Assembly (NCBI GenBank): GCA_020638135.1
Contig: JACKJE010000001.1
Coordinates: 1 to 64,000 of the forward strand
Direction of reading: 5' to 3'
DNA: 64,000 nucleotides
DNA from: Methylobacteriaceae bacterium
GTDB lineage: Bacteria; Pseudomonadota; Alphaproteobacteria; Rhizobiales; Beijerinckiaceae
The position numbers and the translations under genes are program-made. The notes beneath the pieces are model-generated. The model did not search any database. It was not told the origin of the DNA and worked only from the letters and a program-made list of their open reading frames with translations. Below, piece after piece: positions 24,341-35,254 of this stretch. Positions within the stretch are counted from its first letter, which is position 1. Each line of letters starts with the position of its first letter.

Positions 24341-25917
24341 CGCGCGCCGAAAACATCGCACGGCTGAGCGATAGCAGTACGTTCGACGTCCTCGTCGTCG
24401 GCGGCGGCATTGCGGGCGCCGGGCTCGCGCTCGAGGCAGCCCGTACAGGCGCGCGCACCGCGCTGGTGGAAGCGCGTGACTTTGCGAGCGGAACCTCGTC
24501 GCGTTCCTCCAAACTCGTGCATGGGGGCCTGCGTTATCTCGCGCTGGGACAGTTCGGGCTGACGCGCGAATCCGTGCGCGAGCGGACGGTATTGTTGCGC
24601 GATGCGCCAGGCCTCGTCACGACGCAGGAATTTCTGGTGCCGGTGCGCGCGGGCGGCAAGAACGGCAAATTGAAGATAGGTCTCGCGCTCGCCGTCTACG
24701 ATTTTTTCGCGGGCGCGCGGACGCGCCGCTGGCGCGGAGCGGCCGACGTGCAGGCCGCAATTCCCGGAATTTCCGCTGACGGTCTGCGTGGCGGCTGGTC
24801 CTACGGCGACGCGGAGACCGACGACGCGCGCCTCGTGTTCCGCGTGCTTCGGGAAGCGCGCGAACTCGGCGCGCTCGCGGTCAATTATCTCGAGGTCGAG
24901 GATCTGGCGCGCGGTCCCGCTGGGGTCGAAGGCGCTCGTGTCCGCGATGGTGTGACCGGCGAGAGCTTCGAGATTGCCGCCCGCGTCGTCGTCAACGCGA
25001 CGGGCGCCTGGTCGGATCGCCTGCGCCGCAAGGTCGGCGCGCCGCCAAAGCTGCGCCCGCTGCGCGGCAGCCACCTGCTGTTTGCCGCCGACCGGTTTCC
25101 GCTGGCGCAGGCCGTCGGCTTTTTCGCCGAGGACGGGCGGCCCGTTTTCGCCGTGCCGTGGGAGGGCGCGGTTTTGGTCGGCACGACGGATATCGACCAT
25201 CGCGCCGATCTCGATATCGAACCGGCGATCTCACGCACGGAATTCGACTATCTGCTGCACGCCGCGCGCCGCGAATTTCCCGCGCTCGATCTGCGCGAGA
25301 ACGATGTCGTTTCGACATGGGCCGGCGTGCGGCCTGTCGTCGCCTCGGGCGCGCATGTCGATCCCTCGAAGGAGGCGCGCGATCATCTGATAGTGGAGGA
25401 GGGCGGCCTCCTGACGGTGACGGGCGGCAAGCTCACGACTTTTCGCTCGACCGCGGTCGCCGCATTACGCATGGCTTCGACGCGCGTCCCCGCGCTCGGC
25501 CGGGCAAGCGAAGCGGCGCGCATCTTTGCGCCGACGGCGGCGCGGACGTCGCCGGCGCTGAACGATCTGCCGCCGCCCGTCGCGCGGCGGTGGCTCGCCC
25601 GCTACGGCGACGCTGCGGCCGAGGCGGCGGCGGCGCGCGTGCTGCCTGACGAACTGGAGACGATCGGGCCGACGCCCGCCGTCTGGGCCGAATTGCGCTG
25701 GGCATGCCGCAGGGAAGACGTCGTCCATCTCGACGACCTCCTGCTGCGGCGCACACGCCTCGGCCTGCTGCTGCGCGACGGCGGCGCCGAAATCTTGCCT
25801 CGCGTCGGCGACATTGCGCGCGCGGAGCTCGGCTGGGATGATGCGCGCTGGCGCGCGGAGGCGGAGCGCTACCGCGCACTGATCGCGCGTTGCTATTCGC
25901 TGCCGGTGGAAGCATGA
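24337..25917 (+). CDS. FAD-dependent glycerol-3-phosphate dehydrogenase/oxidase
   Basis: 526 residues of the GlpD/GlpO family. The N-terminal Rossmann motif is VLVVGGGIAGAGLALEAA, followed by ASGTSSRSSKLVHGGLRYL (GlpD signature); the segment VGTTDIDHRADLDIE and VTGGKLTTFRSTA near the C-terminus of the oxidase domain complete the pattern, with a C-terminal helical domain after about residue 390. It would oxidise glycerol 3-phosphate (or a related polyol phosphate) to dihydroxyacetone phosphate, passing electrons to quinone. The GTG start overlaps the stop of the preceding gene (GTGA) and the stop overlaps the next ATG, so the three genes are translationally coupled. It is not next to glycerol uptake genes. 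Confidence 0.88.
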   Translation: MTRAENIARLSDSSTFDVLVVGGGIAGAGLALEAARTGARTALVEARDFASGTSSRSSKLVHGGLRYLALGQFGLTRESVRERTVLLRDAPGLVTTQEFLVPVRAGGKNGKLKIGLALAVYDFFAGARTRRWRGAADVQAAIPGISADGLRGGWSYGDAETDDARLVFRVLREARELGALAVNYLEVEDLARGPAGVEGARVRDGVTGESFEIAARVVVNATGAWSDRLRRKVGAPPKLRPLRGSHLLFAADRFPLAQAVGFFAEDGRPVFAVPWEGAVLVGTTDIDHRADLDIEPAISRTEFDYLLHAARREFPALDLRENDVVSTWAGVRPVVASGAHVDPSKEARDHLIVEEGGLLTVTGGKLTTFRSTAVAALRMASTRVPALGRASEAARIFAPTAARTSPALNDLPPPVARRWLARYGDAAAEAAAARVLPDELETIGPTPAVWAELRWACRREDVVHLDDLLLRRTRLGLLLRDGGAEILPRVGDIARAELGWDDARWRAEAERYRALIARCYSLPVEA

Positions 25918-27473
25918 CCAACGTTTCGACCGAACTCCTGCTGTCCATCGATTGCGGTACGCAGAGCGTCCGCGCGCTCGTATTCGATCTTCAGGGCGAA
26001 CTCGTCGGCCGTCGCCAGCACGTGTTCGACACCTATGTCACGCCGCGCGAAAACTGGCTGGAGCACGACGCCGACGAATTCTGGCGGGCGACGGCCGCTG
26101 TCTGCCGCGCCTTGTTCGAGGAGCGGCCGGATTTGCAGGCGCGCATCAAGGGCGTTGCCGTCACCACGCAGCGCGGCTCGCTGGTCCTAGTGGACGAGGA
26201 GGGCGCGCCGATCCGTCCCTTCATCATCTGGCTCGACCAGCGCCGCGCCACGCGCGCGCGAAAAGCGCAGATGTGGTGGCGCGCGGCCTTCGCGCTGGCG
26301 CGCGTATCCGACACGATCGACTATCTCAGCCGGCAGGCGGAACTGAACTGGATCGCGGAAAACGAGCCGGACGCGCTGAAGCGCGCGCACAAGGTCCTGC
26401 TCGTATCCGGCTGGCTCAACTACAAGTTGACCGGCAAATTCGTCGACGCGGTCGGCTCGCAGGTCGCCTACATCCCCTTCGATTTCAAGAAGCAGGACTG
26501 GGCCGCGCGCTTCGACTGGAAATGGAAGGCGATCGCCGCGCGCCGCGACCAGATGCCGGATATTTCGCCGGCGGGCGCCGTTCTCGGCGGGCTCACGGCC
26601 CAGGCGGCGGCGGCGCTCGGCCTTGCCGAAGGACTGCCGGTGATCGCGGCCGCCGCCGACAAGGCCTGCGAAATCGCCGGCTGCGGCGCGATGTCGCCGG
26701 AGATCGGCGCGCTCTCCTACGGCACGTCGGCCACGGTCGCCGTGACCTCGCCGCGCTATGTCGAGGCGACGCCGCTCATTCCGCCTTATCCAGCGCTTCA
26801 GCCCGGCCAGTACAATCTGGAGGTCCAGATTTTTCGCGGCTTCTGGATGGTCAACTGGTTCAAGCAGCAGTTCGGCCATCCCGAAACCGCCGCGGCGCTG
26901 AGCGAGGGCGTTCCGGTCGAGGTCCTGTTCGACCGGCTGGTCGCGCAGATTCCGCCCGGCAGCCAGGGCCTGATGCTGCAGCCTTACTGGACGCCGGGGA
27001 TCCGCAATCCGGGCCTGGACGCGCGCGGCGCGATCATCGGCTTCACCGATGCGCATACGCGCGCCCATCTCTATCGCGCCATACTCGAAGGGCTGGCCTA
27101 CAGCCTGCGCGAGGGCAAGGAACGGATCGAAAAGCGCACGAAGACGCCGATCACGAGCCTGCGTGTGTCGGGCGGCGGGTCGCAATCGGATGTCGCCATG
27201 CAGGCGACCGCCGACATTTTCAACATGCCGGCCGCCCGCCCGCATACGTTCGAAACGTCGGGACTGGGCGCGGCCATCGCCTGTTCGGTCGGCCTCGGCC
27301 TGCACGCGGATTTCGCCGCGGCCACGGCCGCAATGACGCGCATCGGACAAACTTTCGAGCCGGACGCCGCCCGCGCCGCCCTGTACGAGCGCCTCTATGC
27401 GGGCGTCTATCGCAAGATGTACGAGCGCTTGCAGCCGCTCTACGCCGAACTCCACGCCGCCCTCGATCGCTGA
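25914..27473 (+). CDS. FGGY family carbohydrate kinase
   Basis: 519 residues with the two actin-like ATPase halves of FGGY kinases: LLSIDCGTQSVRALVFDLQG at the N-terminus (phosphate 1), TTQRGSLVLVDEEG and IIWLDQRRATRARK in the sugar domain, and SLRVSGGGSQSDVAMQATAD plus FETSGLGAAIACSVGLGL (FGGY-type adenosine motif) in the second half. The substrate is not predictable: it is not a clear glycerol kinase or xylulokinase. It overlaps the GlpD-like gene by four bases (ATGA), so it probably makes the phosphorylated polyol used by that dehydrogenase. It is the last gene of the cluster; no terminator was recognised in the following 102 bp. Confidence 0.86.
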   Translation: MTNVSTELLLSIDCGTQSVRALVFDLQGELVGRRQHVFDTYVTPRENWLEHDADEFWRATAAVCRALFEERPDLQARIKGVAVTTQRGSLVLVDEEGAPIRPFIIWLDQRRATRARKAQMWWRAAFALARVSDTIDYLSRQAELNWIAENEPDALKRAHKVLLVSGWLNYKLTGKFVDAVGSQVAYIPFDFKKQDWAARFDWKWKAIAARRDQMPDISPAGAVLGGLTAQAAAALGLAEGLPVIAAAADKACEIAGCGAMSPEIGALSYGTSATVAVTSPRYVEATPLIPPYPALQPGQYNLEVQIFRGFWMVNWFKQQFGHPETAAALSEGVPVEVLFDRLVAQIPPGSQGLMLQPYWTPGIRNPGLDARGAIIGFTDAHTRAHLYRAILEGLAYSLREGKERIEKRTKTPITSLRVSGGGSQSDVAMQATADIFNMPAARPHTFETSGLGAAIACSVGLGLHADFAAATAAMTRIGQTFEPDAARAALYERLYAGVYRKMYERLQPLYAELHAALDR

Positions 27474-27575
27474 GCGGCTTTCGATCCACAAAGCGTTAAT
27501 CCTGTTGGACAAAGGCGGCGCGCGCGGCGTCAGGACGCCTGTTCCGTAAACCGCCATTTACGCGGAGGCGGCATT

Positions 27576-29120
27576 GTGCGGCAGCCTGCGTCCGCTTCCG
27601 GACGCGCCCTGCTCGCCCGGGACGTCGAATTCATGCCCGCCGCCTATGCCTCGACCGAACAGACCGCCGCCTCGCGCGATCAGGCGCCGCCGCACCCGGC
27701 TGTCGCTGAACGGCTGGACCGGCTGATTTCGCAGCCGACCGTCATCGCCGCCACGCTCGCGGTGGACGTCGCGACCGTCGTCGCGGCCGGCGCGCTCAGC
27801 TACGCGATCTGGTTCGAGGGCGCGGCAGGCGTCGGCGCGTTCATGGCCATGCTCGCGGTGGCGGCTGTTGTTCCCGTCGTCCTCAAGTCGCGGTGGGCCT
27901 ATACGATTCCAGCCCTTTCGTCGCTCGCCCATCAGCTGGCGGAACTGGCGCTCGCCCTTTTCGTTGCGATCAGCGGACTGCTGATCGTCAACATCGTCGC
28001 GGGCGTCGACATCGCGCCGATCCGCGCCTGGGCGATGCACTGGTATCTCTTCGCGCTCGCGGCCTGCATGGCGGAGCGCCTCGTCCTGACGCAATTGCTT
28101 CAGAATTGGGCGAAGGCTGGGCGCATGGCACGCCGCACCGTGATCGTCGGCGGCGGCAAGCCGACTTTCGATCTCATCGAACGTCTCGACCGCACAGGCT
28201 CCAGCGCCATCCAGATTCTCGGTATTTTCGACGACCGCGACAAATATCGCTCCCCCGAACAGGTCGGCCGTTACGCCAAACTCGGCAGGTTCGAGGACCT
28301 CGAGGCCTTCTGCCGCGACCAGCGCGTCGATCTCCTGATCATCGCCCTGCCGACGGTGGCGGAAGAGCGCATCCTGCACATTCTCAAGATGCTCTGGGTG
28401 TTGCCGATCGACGTGCGCATCGCCGCGCTCGGCTCCAAGCTGAAGCTGCGTTCGCGCGCATACAATTACATCGGCGACGTACCCTTCCTGCCGGTCTTCG
28501 ACAAGCCCATGTCCGACTGGTCCGTGGCGATCAAGTCGATCGAGGACCGCACGCTGGCGGCGCTCGGCCTGCTCGTTCTCTCGCCCTTGCTGGCGCTGAT
28601 CGCGCTCGCGGTGAAGCTGGACTCGCGCGGCCCGGTCTTCTTCCGCCAGAAGCGCTACGGTTTCAACAACGAGCCGATCGGCGTTTACAAGTTCCGTTCC
28701 ATGTATGTCGACCAGTGCGACGCGACCGCGACGAAACTCGTCACGAAGGGCGATCCGCGCGTCACGAAGGTCGGCGCGTTCATCCGCAAGACCTCGCTCG
28801 ACGAATTGCCGCAGCTGATCAACGTGCTCAAGGGCGAGCTGTCGCTCGTCGGGCCGCGGCCGCACGCCATGCAGGCGAAGGCCGAGGGCCGCATCTACGA
28901 CGAGGTCGTCGAGGGCTATTTCGCGCGCCACAAGGTCAAGCCCGGCATCACCGGTTGGGCGCAGGTCAACGGTTGGCGCGGTGAAACCGACACGCTCGAG
29001 AAGATCGAGCAGCGCGTCGCGCACGACATCTACTACATCGAGAACTGGTCGACCTGGCTCGATCTGAAGATACTCGTCATGACGCCGCTGGCGCTGGTCA
29101 CGGACAAGAACGCCTATTGA
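27576..29120 (+). CDS. Undecaprenyl-phosphate glucose phosphotransferase-like (WcaJ family)
   Basis: 514 residues. Four or so N-terminal transmembrane helices (about residues 45-190) precede a Rossmann-like domain (TVIVGGGKPTFDLIERL) and a C-terminal bacterial sugar transferase domain with RTLAALGLLVLSPLLALIAL, KRYGFNNEPIGVYKFRSM, IRKTSLDELPQLINVLKGEL and LVGPRPHAMQAK. It transfers a hexose-1-phosphate, usually glucose, to undecaprenyl phosphate, starting an exopolysaccharide repeat unit at the inner membrane. The GTG start at 27576 is supported by CGGAGGCG six bases upstream; ATG 27633 is an alternative. It stands alone, 34 kb away from the second sugar transferase at the window end. Confidence 0.9.
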   Translation: MRQPASASGRALLARDVEFMPAAYASTEQTAASRDQAPPHPAVAERLDRLISQPTVIAATLAVDVATVVAAGALSYAIWFEGAAGVGAFMAMLAVAAVVPVVLKSRWAYTIPALSSLAHQLAELALALFVAISGLLIVNIVAGVDIAPIRAWAMHWYLFALAACMAERLVLTQLLQNWAKAGRMARRTVIVGGGKPTFDLIERLDRTGSSAIQILGIFDDRDKYRSPEQVGRYAKLGRFEDLEAFCRDQRVDLLIIALPTVAEERILHILKMLWVLPIDVRIAALGSKLKLRSRAYNYIGDVPFLPVFDKPMSDWSVAIKSIEDRTLAALGLLVLSPLLALIALAVKLDSRGPVFFRQKRYGFNNEPIGVYKFRSMYVDQCDATATKLVTKGDPRVTKVGAFIRKTSLDELPQLINVLKGELSLVGPRPHAMQAKAEGRIYDEVVEGYFARHKVKPGITGWAQVNGWRGETDTLEKIEQRVAHDIYYIENWSTWLDLKILVMTPLALVTDKNAY

Positions 29121-29251
29121 CGGGATGGATGGCGGCGGCCGGCTGGCCGCGCCGTCAGCTCCGACTTGACTTGATCATTCCAATATCCAACGCTTCGAAA
29201 GTTGGGATGCAGGCGCGAAATTCGCGTAGGCGGGCGTTCGAGGGGGCTGGG

Positions 29252-29752
29252 ATGAGTTCAACGATGGCCGGTCGCGCGCGCGCCATGTGCGTGGCCCTTG
29301 CAGCGGCGGCGCTTGCCAGCTGTGGCGCGACCGAACGCACGCTGACTCCTGCAGTCGCTCCGTCTTCCGGCGGTACGGCCGCGTTGGGACCGCCCGCGCC
29401 GACCGTGCCGGCCGACAGGCTCGTCGGCAAATGGGGGCTCGGCGCCTATCATCGCGACAGCGACCGCCCGCGGACGGAAAAGGAAGCGCGCGCGCAATGC
29501 TCCAATCCCTATGTCATCGCCAAGGGATCGAACGGCGGCGTGATCATGCATCTGGCCGACGAGAAGGAGCCGGAAGAGCTGTTCCTCAAGATCAACGGCG
29601 GCAAGACCTATCTGGGTCCGACCGGCCCGGCGCCGATGGCCGAAGATCGTGAAATCGTGTCCAACGATGGTCGCGTCGTGATCATGCGCTTCATGGATCC
29701 CGACGTGATCAAGCGCTATGGCACCTCGATCTACGTGCGCTGCGGCGCCTGA
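29252..29752 (+). CDS. Putative lipoprotein, unknown function
   Basis: 166 residues. A lipoprotein signal ends with the lipobox LASC (MCVALAAAALASCGAT), so the mature protein should be anchored by a lipidated Cys. The mature part is a short beta-rich domain: VGKWGLGAYHRDSDRPRTEK, one internal Cys (ARAQCSNPYVI) and a C-terminal Cys (YVRCGA), which could form a disulfide. I do not recognise a named family. It lies 23 bp before an L,D-transpeptidase gene on the same strand, suggesting a cell-wall or envelope role. The start at 29252 was chosen because it puts the signal near the N-terminus; the frame is open from 29117. Confidence 0.72.
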   Translation: MSSTMAGRARAMCVALAAAALASCGATERTLTPAVAPSSGGTAALGPPAPTVPADRLVGKWGLGAYHRDSDRPRTEKEARAQCSNPYVIAKGSNGGVIMHLADEKEPEELFLKINGGKTYLGPTGPAPMAEDREIVSNDGRVVIMRFMDPDVIKRYGTSIYVRCGA

Positions 29753-29774
29753 CTTTTCGCGGAGCGTTCCTGGT

Positions 29775-30398
29775 ATGAATAAGATTCTCGCGAAATCCGG
29801 TCTCGCGACGCTCGTCGGCGCAGCCGGGTTCACACTGTCTATCCTCGCCTCGCAGGCGCTCGCGCAGCACCGCGCCTACGATCAGCTGGACGTTCTCGAC
29901 GAACCGGGCAAGGTGCCGACCGCAGAGGAAGAACAGCTGCCGCCGCAATATCAGCGCCAGCTTGTCTTCTTCCGTACGACCGAGGCGCCGGGAACCGTGA
30001 TCGTCGATTCCAATCAGCGCTACCTCTATCTCGTGCAGCCCGACAATCGCGCCATCCGTTATGGCATCGGCGTTGGTCGCGACGGTTTCCGCTGGTCGGG
30101 GGTGCTCAAAATTTCGCGCAAGCAGGAGTGGCCGGACTGGCGGCCGCCGCCTGAAATGATCCAGCGCCAGCCCTATCTGCCGCGCTTCATGGCGGGCGGC
30201 CCGGGCAATCCGATGGGCGCGCGCGCCATGTATCTTGGCGCCACCGTCTACCGCATCCACGGCACGAACCAGCCGCAGACCATAGGCTCGGCGGTTTCAT
30301 CCGGCTGCTTCCGGCTCGTCAACGACGATGTGTCCGACCTCTACAATCGCGTTAACGTCGGCACAAAGGTCGTCGTGCGCCAGCCCGCCTCGCTCTGA
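29775..30398 (+). CDS. L,D-transpeptidase (YkuD/ErfK family)
   Basis: 207 residues: signal peptide to about residue 30 (ILASQALAQ) and a YkuD catalytic domain from about 70. The active-site pattern is complete, with H162 in YRIHGTNQPQTIG and C178 in SAVSSGCFRLVNDDV. These periplasmic enzymes form 3-3 peptidoglycan crosslinks or attach outer-membrane proteins to peptidoglycan. In Hyphomicrobiales multiple copies are usual. It follows the lipoprotein gene by 22 bp and precedes an amino-acid binding protein by 38 bp. Confidence 0.9.
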   Translation: MNKILAKSGLATLVGAAGFTLSILASQALAQHRAYDQLDVLDEPGKVPTAEEEQLPPQYQRQLVFFRTTEAPGTVIVDSNQRYLYLVQPDNRAIRYGIGVGRDGFRWSGVLKISRKQEWPDWRPPPEMIQRQPYLPRFMAGGPGNPMGARAMYLGATVYRIHGTNQPQTIGSAVSSGCFRLVNDDVSDLYNRVNVGTKVVVRQPASL

Positions 30399-30436
30399 TT
30401 TCGCCTCCGCATTTCTTCGCTTTGGAAAGACCGGCC

Positions 30437-31462
30437 ATGGCCTCACGTCTCATTCGTTACGCGACAATCGCTTCGCTCGGCCTGATGGCGCAATTCGGCG
30501 TTGCTCACGCACAGGCCACCCTCGCGGCGGTGAAGGCGCGTGGCTCGCTGGTCTGTGGCGTCAGCCAGGGGCTCGCCGGCTTCTCGCAGGCCGACGCCGC
30601 GGGCAAGTGGAGCGGTTTCGACGTCGACTTCTGCCGCGCGGTCGCAGCTGCGATCTTCGACGATCCGAACAAGGTGTCGTTCAAACCGCTGTCGGCCGAA
30701 GCGCGTTTCGACGCGCTTAGGAAAGGCGAAATTGATGTCCTCTCGCGCAATTCCACGTGGACCATGGGCCGCGAGGCGGCTCTCGGACTCAAGTTCGCCG
30801 GCGTGACCTATTACGACGGGCAGGGATTCCTCGTCGCGCGCGAGCCTGCCGTCGTGTCGCCGCTCGACTTTTCCGATGTGAAGATCTGCGCGCAGACGGG
30901 CACGACCAACCGCGACAATGCCGCTGACTTCCTCACGACCAACAATGTGAAGCATGCGATCGTGGAGGTCGGCAGTCCCGACGAGATGGTCAAGGCCTAT
31001 CAGGATGGCCGCTGCAATGTCATGACCGCCGATTCCTCGCAGCTACACGCCCTGCAGATCAGGCTTGCCAAGCCTGGCGCCTCGGTCATCTTGCCGGACG
31101 TCATCTCCAAGGAGCCGCTCGGGCCAGTTGTTCGGCAGGACGATCCGCAATGGTTCGAGATCGTCAAATGGACGCATTTCGCAATGCTCGACGCAGAGGA
31201 ACTCGGCGTCTCGGCCAAGACCCTGCCGGCCGCGATTGTCTCCGCCAAGCCGGACGTCAAGCGACTGGTCGGAACGGACGGCAATTACGGCGAGCAGATC
31301 GGCCTGACTAAGGATTGGGTCGTCCGGATCGTGCGCGCCGTCGGCAACTACGGCGAGAGTTTCGAACGCAACGTCGGCGCCTTCTCGAGCCTCGGCATCC
31401 CTCGTGGCCTCAATCAGCTATGGTCGCGCGGCGGCATTCAGTATGCGCCGCCCGTGCGCTGA
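30437..31462 (+). CDS. Amino-acid ABC transporter substrate-binding protein (AapJ/BztA-like)
   Basis: 341 residues with signal peptide to about residue 24 (MAQFGVAHA) and a type II periplasmic binding fold of the polar/general L-amino-acid group (AapJ, BztA): VKARGSLVCGVSQGLAGFS, KWSGFDVDFCRAVAAAIFDD, LSRNSTWTMGREAALGL and GNYGESFERNVG. It would bind amino acids in the periplasm. No permease or ATPase gene is nearby, so it is an orphan here and may share a transporter encoded elsewhere. The ATG at 30437 is behind GGAAAG. It converges with the small gene at 31466, with only three bases between the stops. Confidence 0.9.
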   Translation: MASRLIRYATIASLGLMAQFGVAHAQATLAAVKARGSLVCGVSQGLAGFSQADAAGKWSGFDVDFCRAVAAAIFDDPNKVSFKPLSAEARFDALRKGEIDVLSRNSTWTMGREAALGLKFAGVTYYDGQGFLVAREPAVVSPLDFSDVKICAQTGTTNRDNAADFLTTNNVKHAIVEVGSPDEMVKAYQDGRCNVMTADSSQLHALQIRLAKPGASVILPDVISKEPLGPVVRQDDPQWFEIVKWTHFAMLDAEELGVSAKTLPAAIVSAKPDVKRLVGTDGNYGEQIGLTKDWVVRIVRAVGNYGESFERNVGAFSSLGIPRGLNQLWSRGGIQYAPPVR

Positions 31463-31465
31463 GCC

Positions 31466-31681
31466 TCAAGCCCTCGCCTGTGACGTTGGCCGCCGGATTT
31501 CCGCTTCTGTGATCGATACGCCGCGCGTGCGCAGGAAATCCTGCATGCGCGCGAGCTTGGCGTCGAAGGAGCACGTTAGCGCTTGCGCGTCCAGCGACGG
31601 CTGATAGGCGACCATCAGCTCGGTTTGCTCCGCCTCAGTCAGGGACGACCAAGGCCTCAATTTCGCGTCGGCGTCGCCCAT
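31466..31681 (-). CDS. Small conserved-looking hypothetical protein
   Basis: 71 residues, charged and helical in appearance, with W-S-S-L-T-E-A-E-Q-T-E-L near residue 11 and no signal or membrane segment. I do not recognise it. The ATG is preceded by GAGGGTGAG, and the gene begins 27 bp after the universal stress protein stop on the same strand, so the two are probably co-transcribed. The lack of a competing gene on the other strand and the good ribosome site argue that it is real. It may be a partner or stress-related protein by position only. Confidence 0.6.
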   Translation of the reverse strand: MGDADAKLRPWSSLTEAEQTELMVAYQPSLDAQALTCSFDAKLARMQDFLRTRGVSITEAEIRRPTSQARA

Positions 31682-31708
31682 CTCACCCTCGAACGCACGT
31701 TGCCCCGT

Positions 31709-32542
31709 TCAGTAGGAATAGAATACCGGTATTCGTGCGCCCTCCAGCATGGCGCTGGTCACGCCGCCGAGCACGAGCTGGAACAGGCGCGAATGAACGA
31801 AGGCGCCCATGACCAGGAGGTCGGTCTGGTCGCCGGCGCCCAGATGATCGAGCAAAGCGCGCCCGGCGTCGCCGTGCGTGATCGGCAAGTCCAGTAGACG
31901 AAGCTCGCGGCAGTGGCGCGACAGATGGCGCGCGATGTCGGATCCCGCGAGATTGCTCGCCGCGCCATCGGTCACGCAAACGACCTCCACCGTATCGGCG
32001 CGCGTCAGCAGGGGCAGGGCGTCGCCGACCGCGCGCGCCGCGCGCCCGCCGCCATCCCAGGCGACCATGACGCGTTTCGGCGCCGCGCCTTTCGCCCAGC
32101 CGTCCGGCACGACGATCGCGGGTCGCCCGCAACCGAACAGGATCGCCTCGATCAGGCCCGTTTCGGATGAGAGCGCGCCGCGCGCCTGCGGCAGCACGAC
32201 AATGTCGCTCGCGCGCGCGCCGTCCACGGCCTTGTCGCGCGCTTCGAGATAGGGATCCTGATAAATTTCACAGTCGCACGATATGCCGGCAAGGCGCGCG
32301 GCCGTCTCGATCTTCGCCTGAAGATCTCTAGCCGCTGCCAGACGTTCCGCGTTCACTTCGTCGACCAGCGCGCGCACCATGGGCAGAACGCGCGCGCTCG
32401 GCAGGTTCAGTTCCGACGGCGCGAGGCGGCATGAGAGATGCGCGCGCGCCTGCTCCGCCATCGAGACGGCATAGTCGATCGCACTCGTCGAAACGATCTC
32501 ACTATCCGCGATCATCGCAAGGCAGATTGTCTTCACGTCCAT
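31709..32542 (-). CDS. Universal stress protein, tandem UspA-type
   Basis: 277 residues, about the length of two Usp domains. The N-terminal half (MDVKTICLAMIADSEIVSTS) is diverged; the C-terminal half begins near RVMVAWDGGGRAARAV and ends VTSAMLEGARIPVFYSY, typical of UspA. The GHG-x-S/T ATP loop is altered to MGAFVHSRLFQLVLGGVTS, a common variant in this two-domain group. Such proteins are induced by stress or low oxygen in alphaproteobacteria. It is divergent from a P-type ATPase across 151 bp holding an imperfect FNR/FixK-like site, and is followed by a small gene on the same strand. Confidence 0.87.
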   Translation of the reverse strand: MDVKTICLAMIADSEIVSTSAIDYAVSMAEQARAHLSCRLAPSELNLPSARVLPMVRALVDEVNAERLAAARDLQAKIETAARLAGISCDCEIYQDPYLEARDKAVDGARASDIVVLPQARGALSSETGLIEAILFGCGRPAIVVPDGWAKGAAPKRVMVAWDGGGRAARAVGDALPLLTRADTVEVVCVTDGAASNLAGSDIARHLSRHCRELRLLDLPITHGDAGRALLDHLGAGDQTDLLVMGAFVHSRLFQLVLGGVTSAMLEGARIPVFYSY

Positions 32543-32590
32543 GCTGCGCCTCCCTCGCCTGCAGTCGACAACAACCGTCTTGGGTGGTCT

Positions 32591-32604
32591 TTGTGGCTGA
32601 TCAA
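32591..32604. promoter_or_regulatory. Imperfect FNR/FixK-like site
   Basis: TTGTGGCTGATCAA keeps TTG and TCAA of the TTGA-N6-TCAA dyad with one mismatch, a form accepted by FixK proteins. It lies between the divergent universal stress protein (centre 55 bp from its start) and P-type ATPase (97 bp). A chance match is possible. Confidence 0.35.
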
Positions 32605-32693
32605 TGGGCGAAACTGTGGCCGGTCGGCAATTTGATCTGGCCCCGCGCGGCGGCGCAGTGCGTCTGCGATGACGTGCAGTTCAGGTGGCGACG

Positions 32694-35195
<2,502 letters not shown>

Positions 35196-35254
35196 GGAGC
35201 GACGACGCCTCGCCGCCTTGTCCGGCGCAGCGCCGCCGCCTATTGTCCGCGCCG

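Noticed and set aside
20860..24361. Long minus-strand frames (802 and 585 codons) opposite the synthetase and flavoprotein genes
   Set aside because: Shadows of real plus-strand genes; the translations resemble no protein.
29117..29251. Longer N-terminus for the lipoprotein gene
   Set aside because: It would place 45 residues before a clear lipoprotein signal and has a poorer ribosome site.
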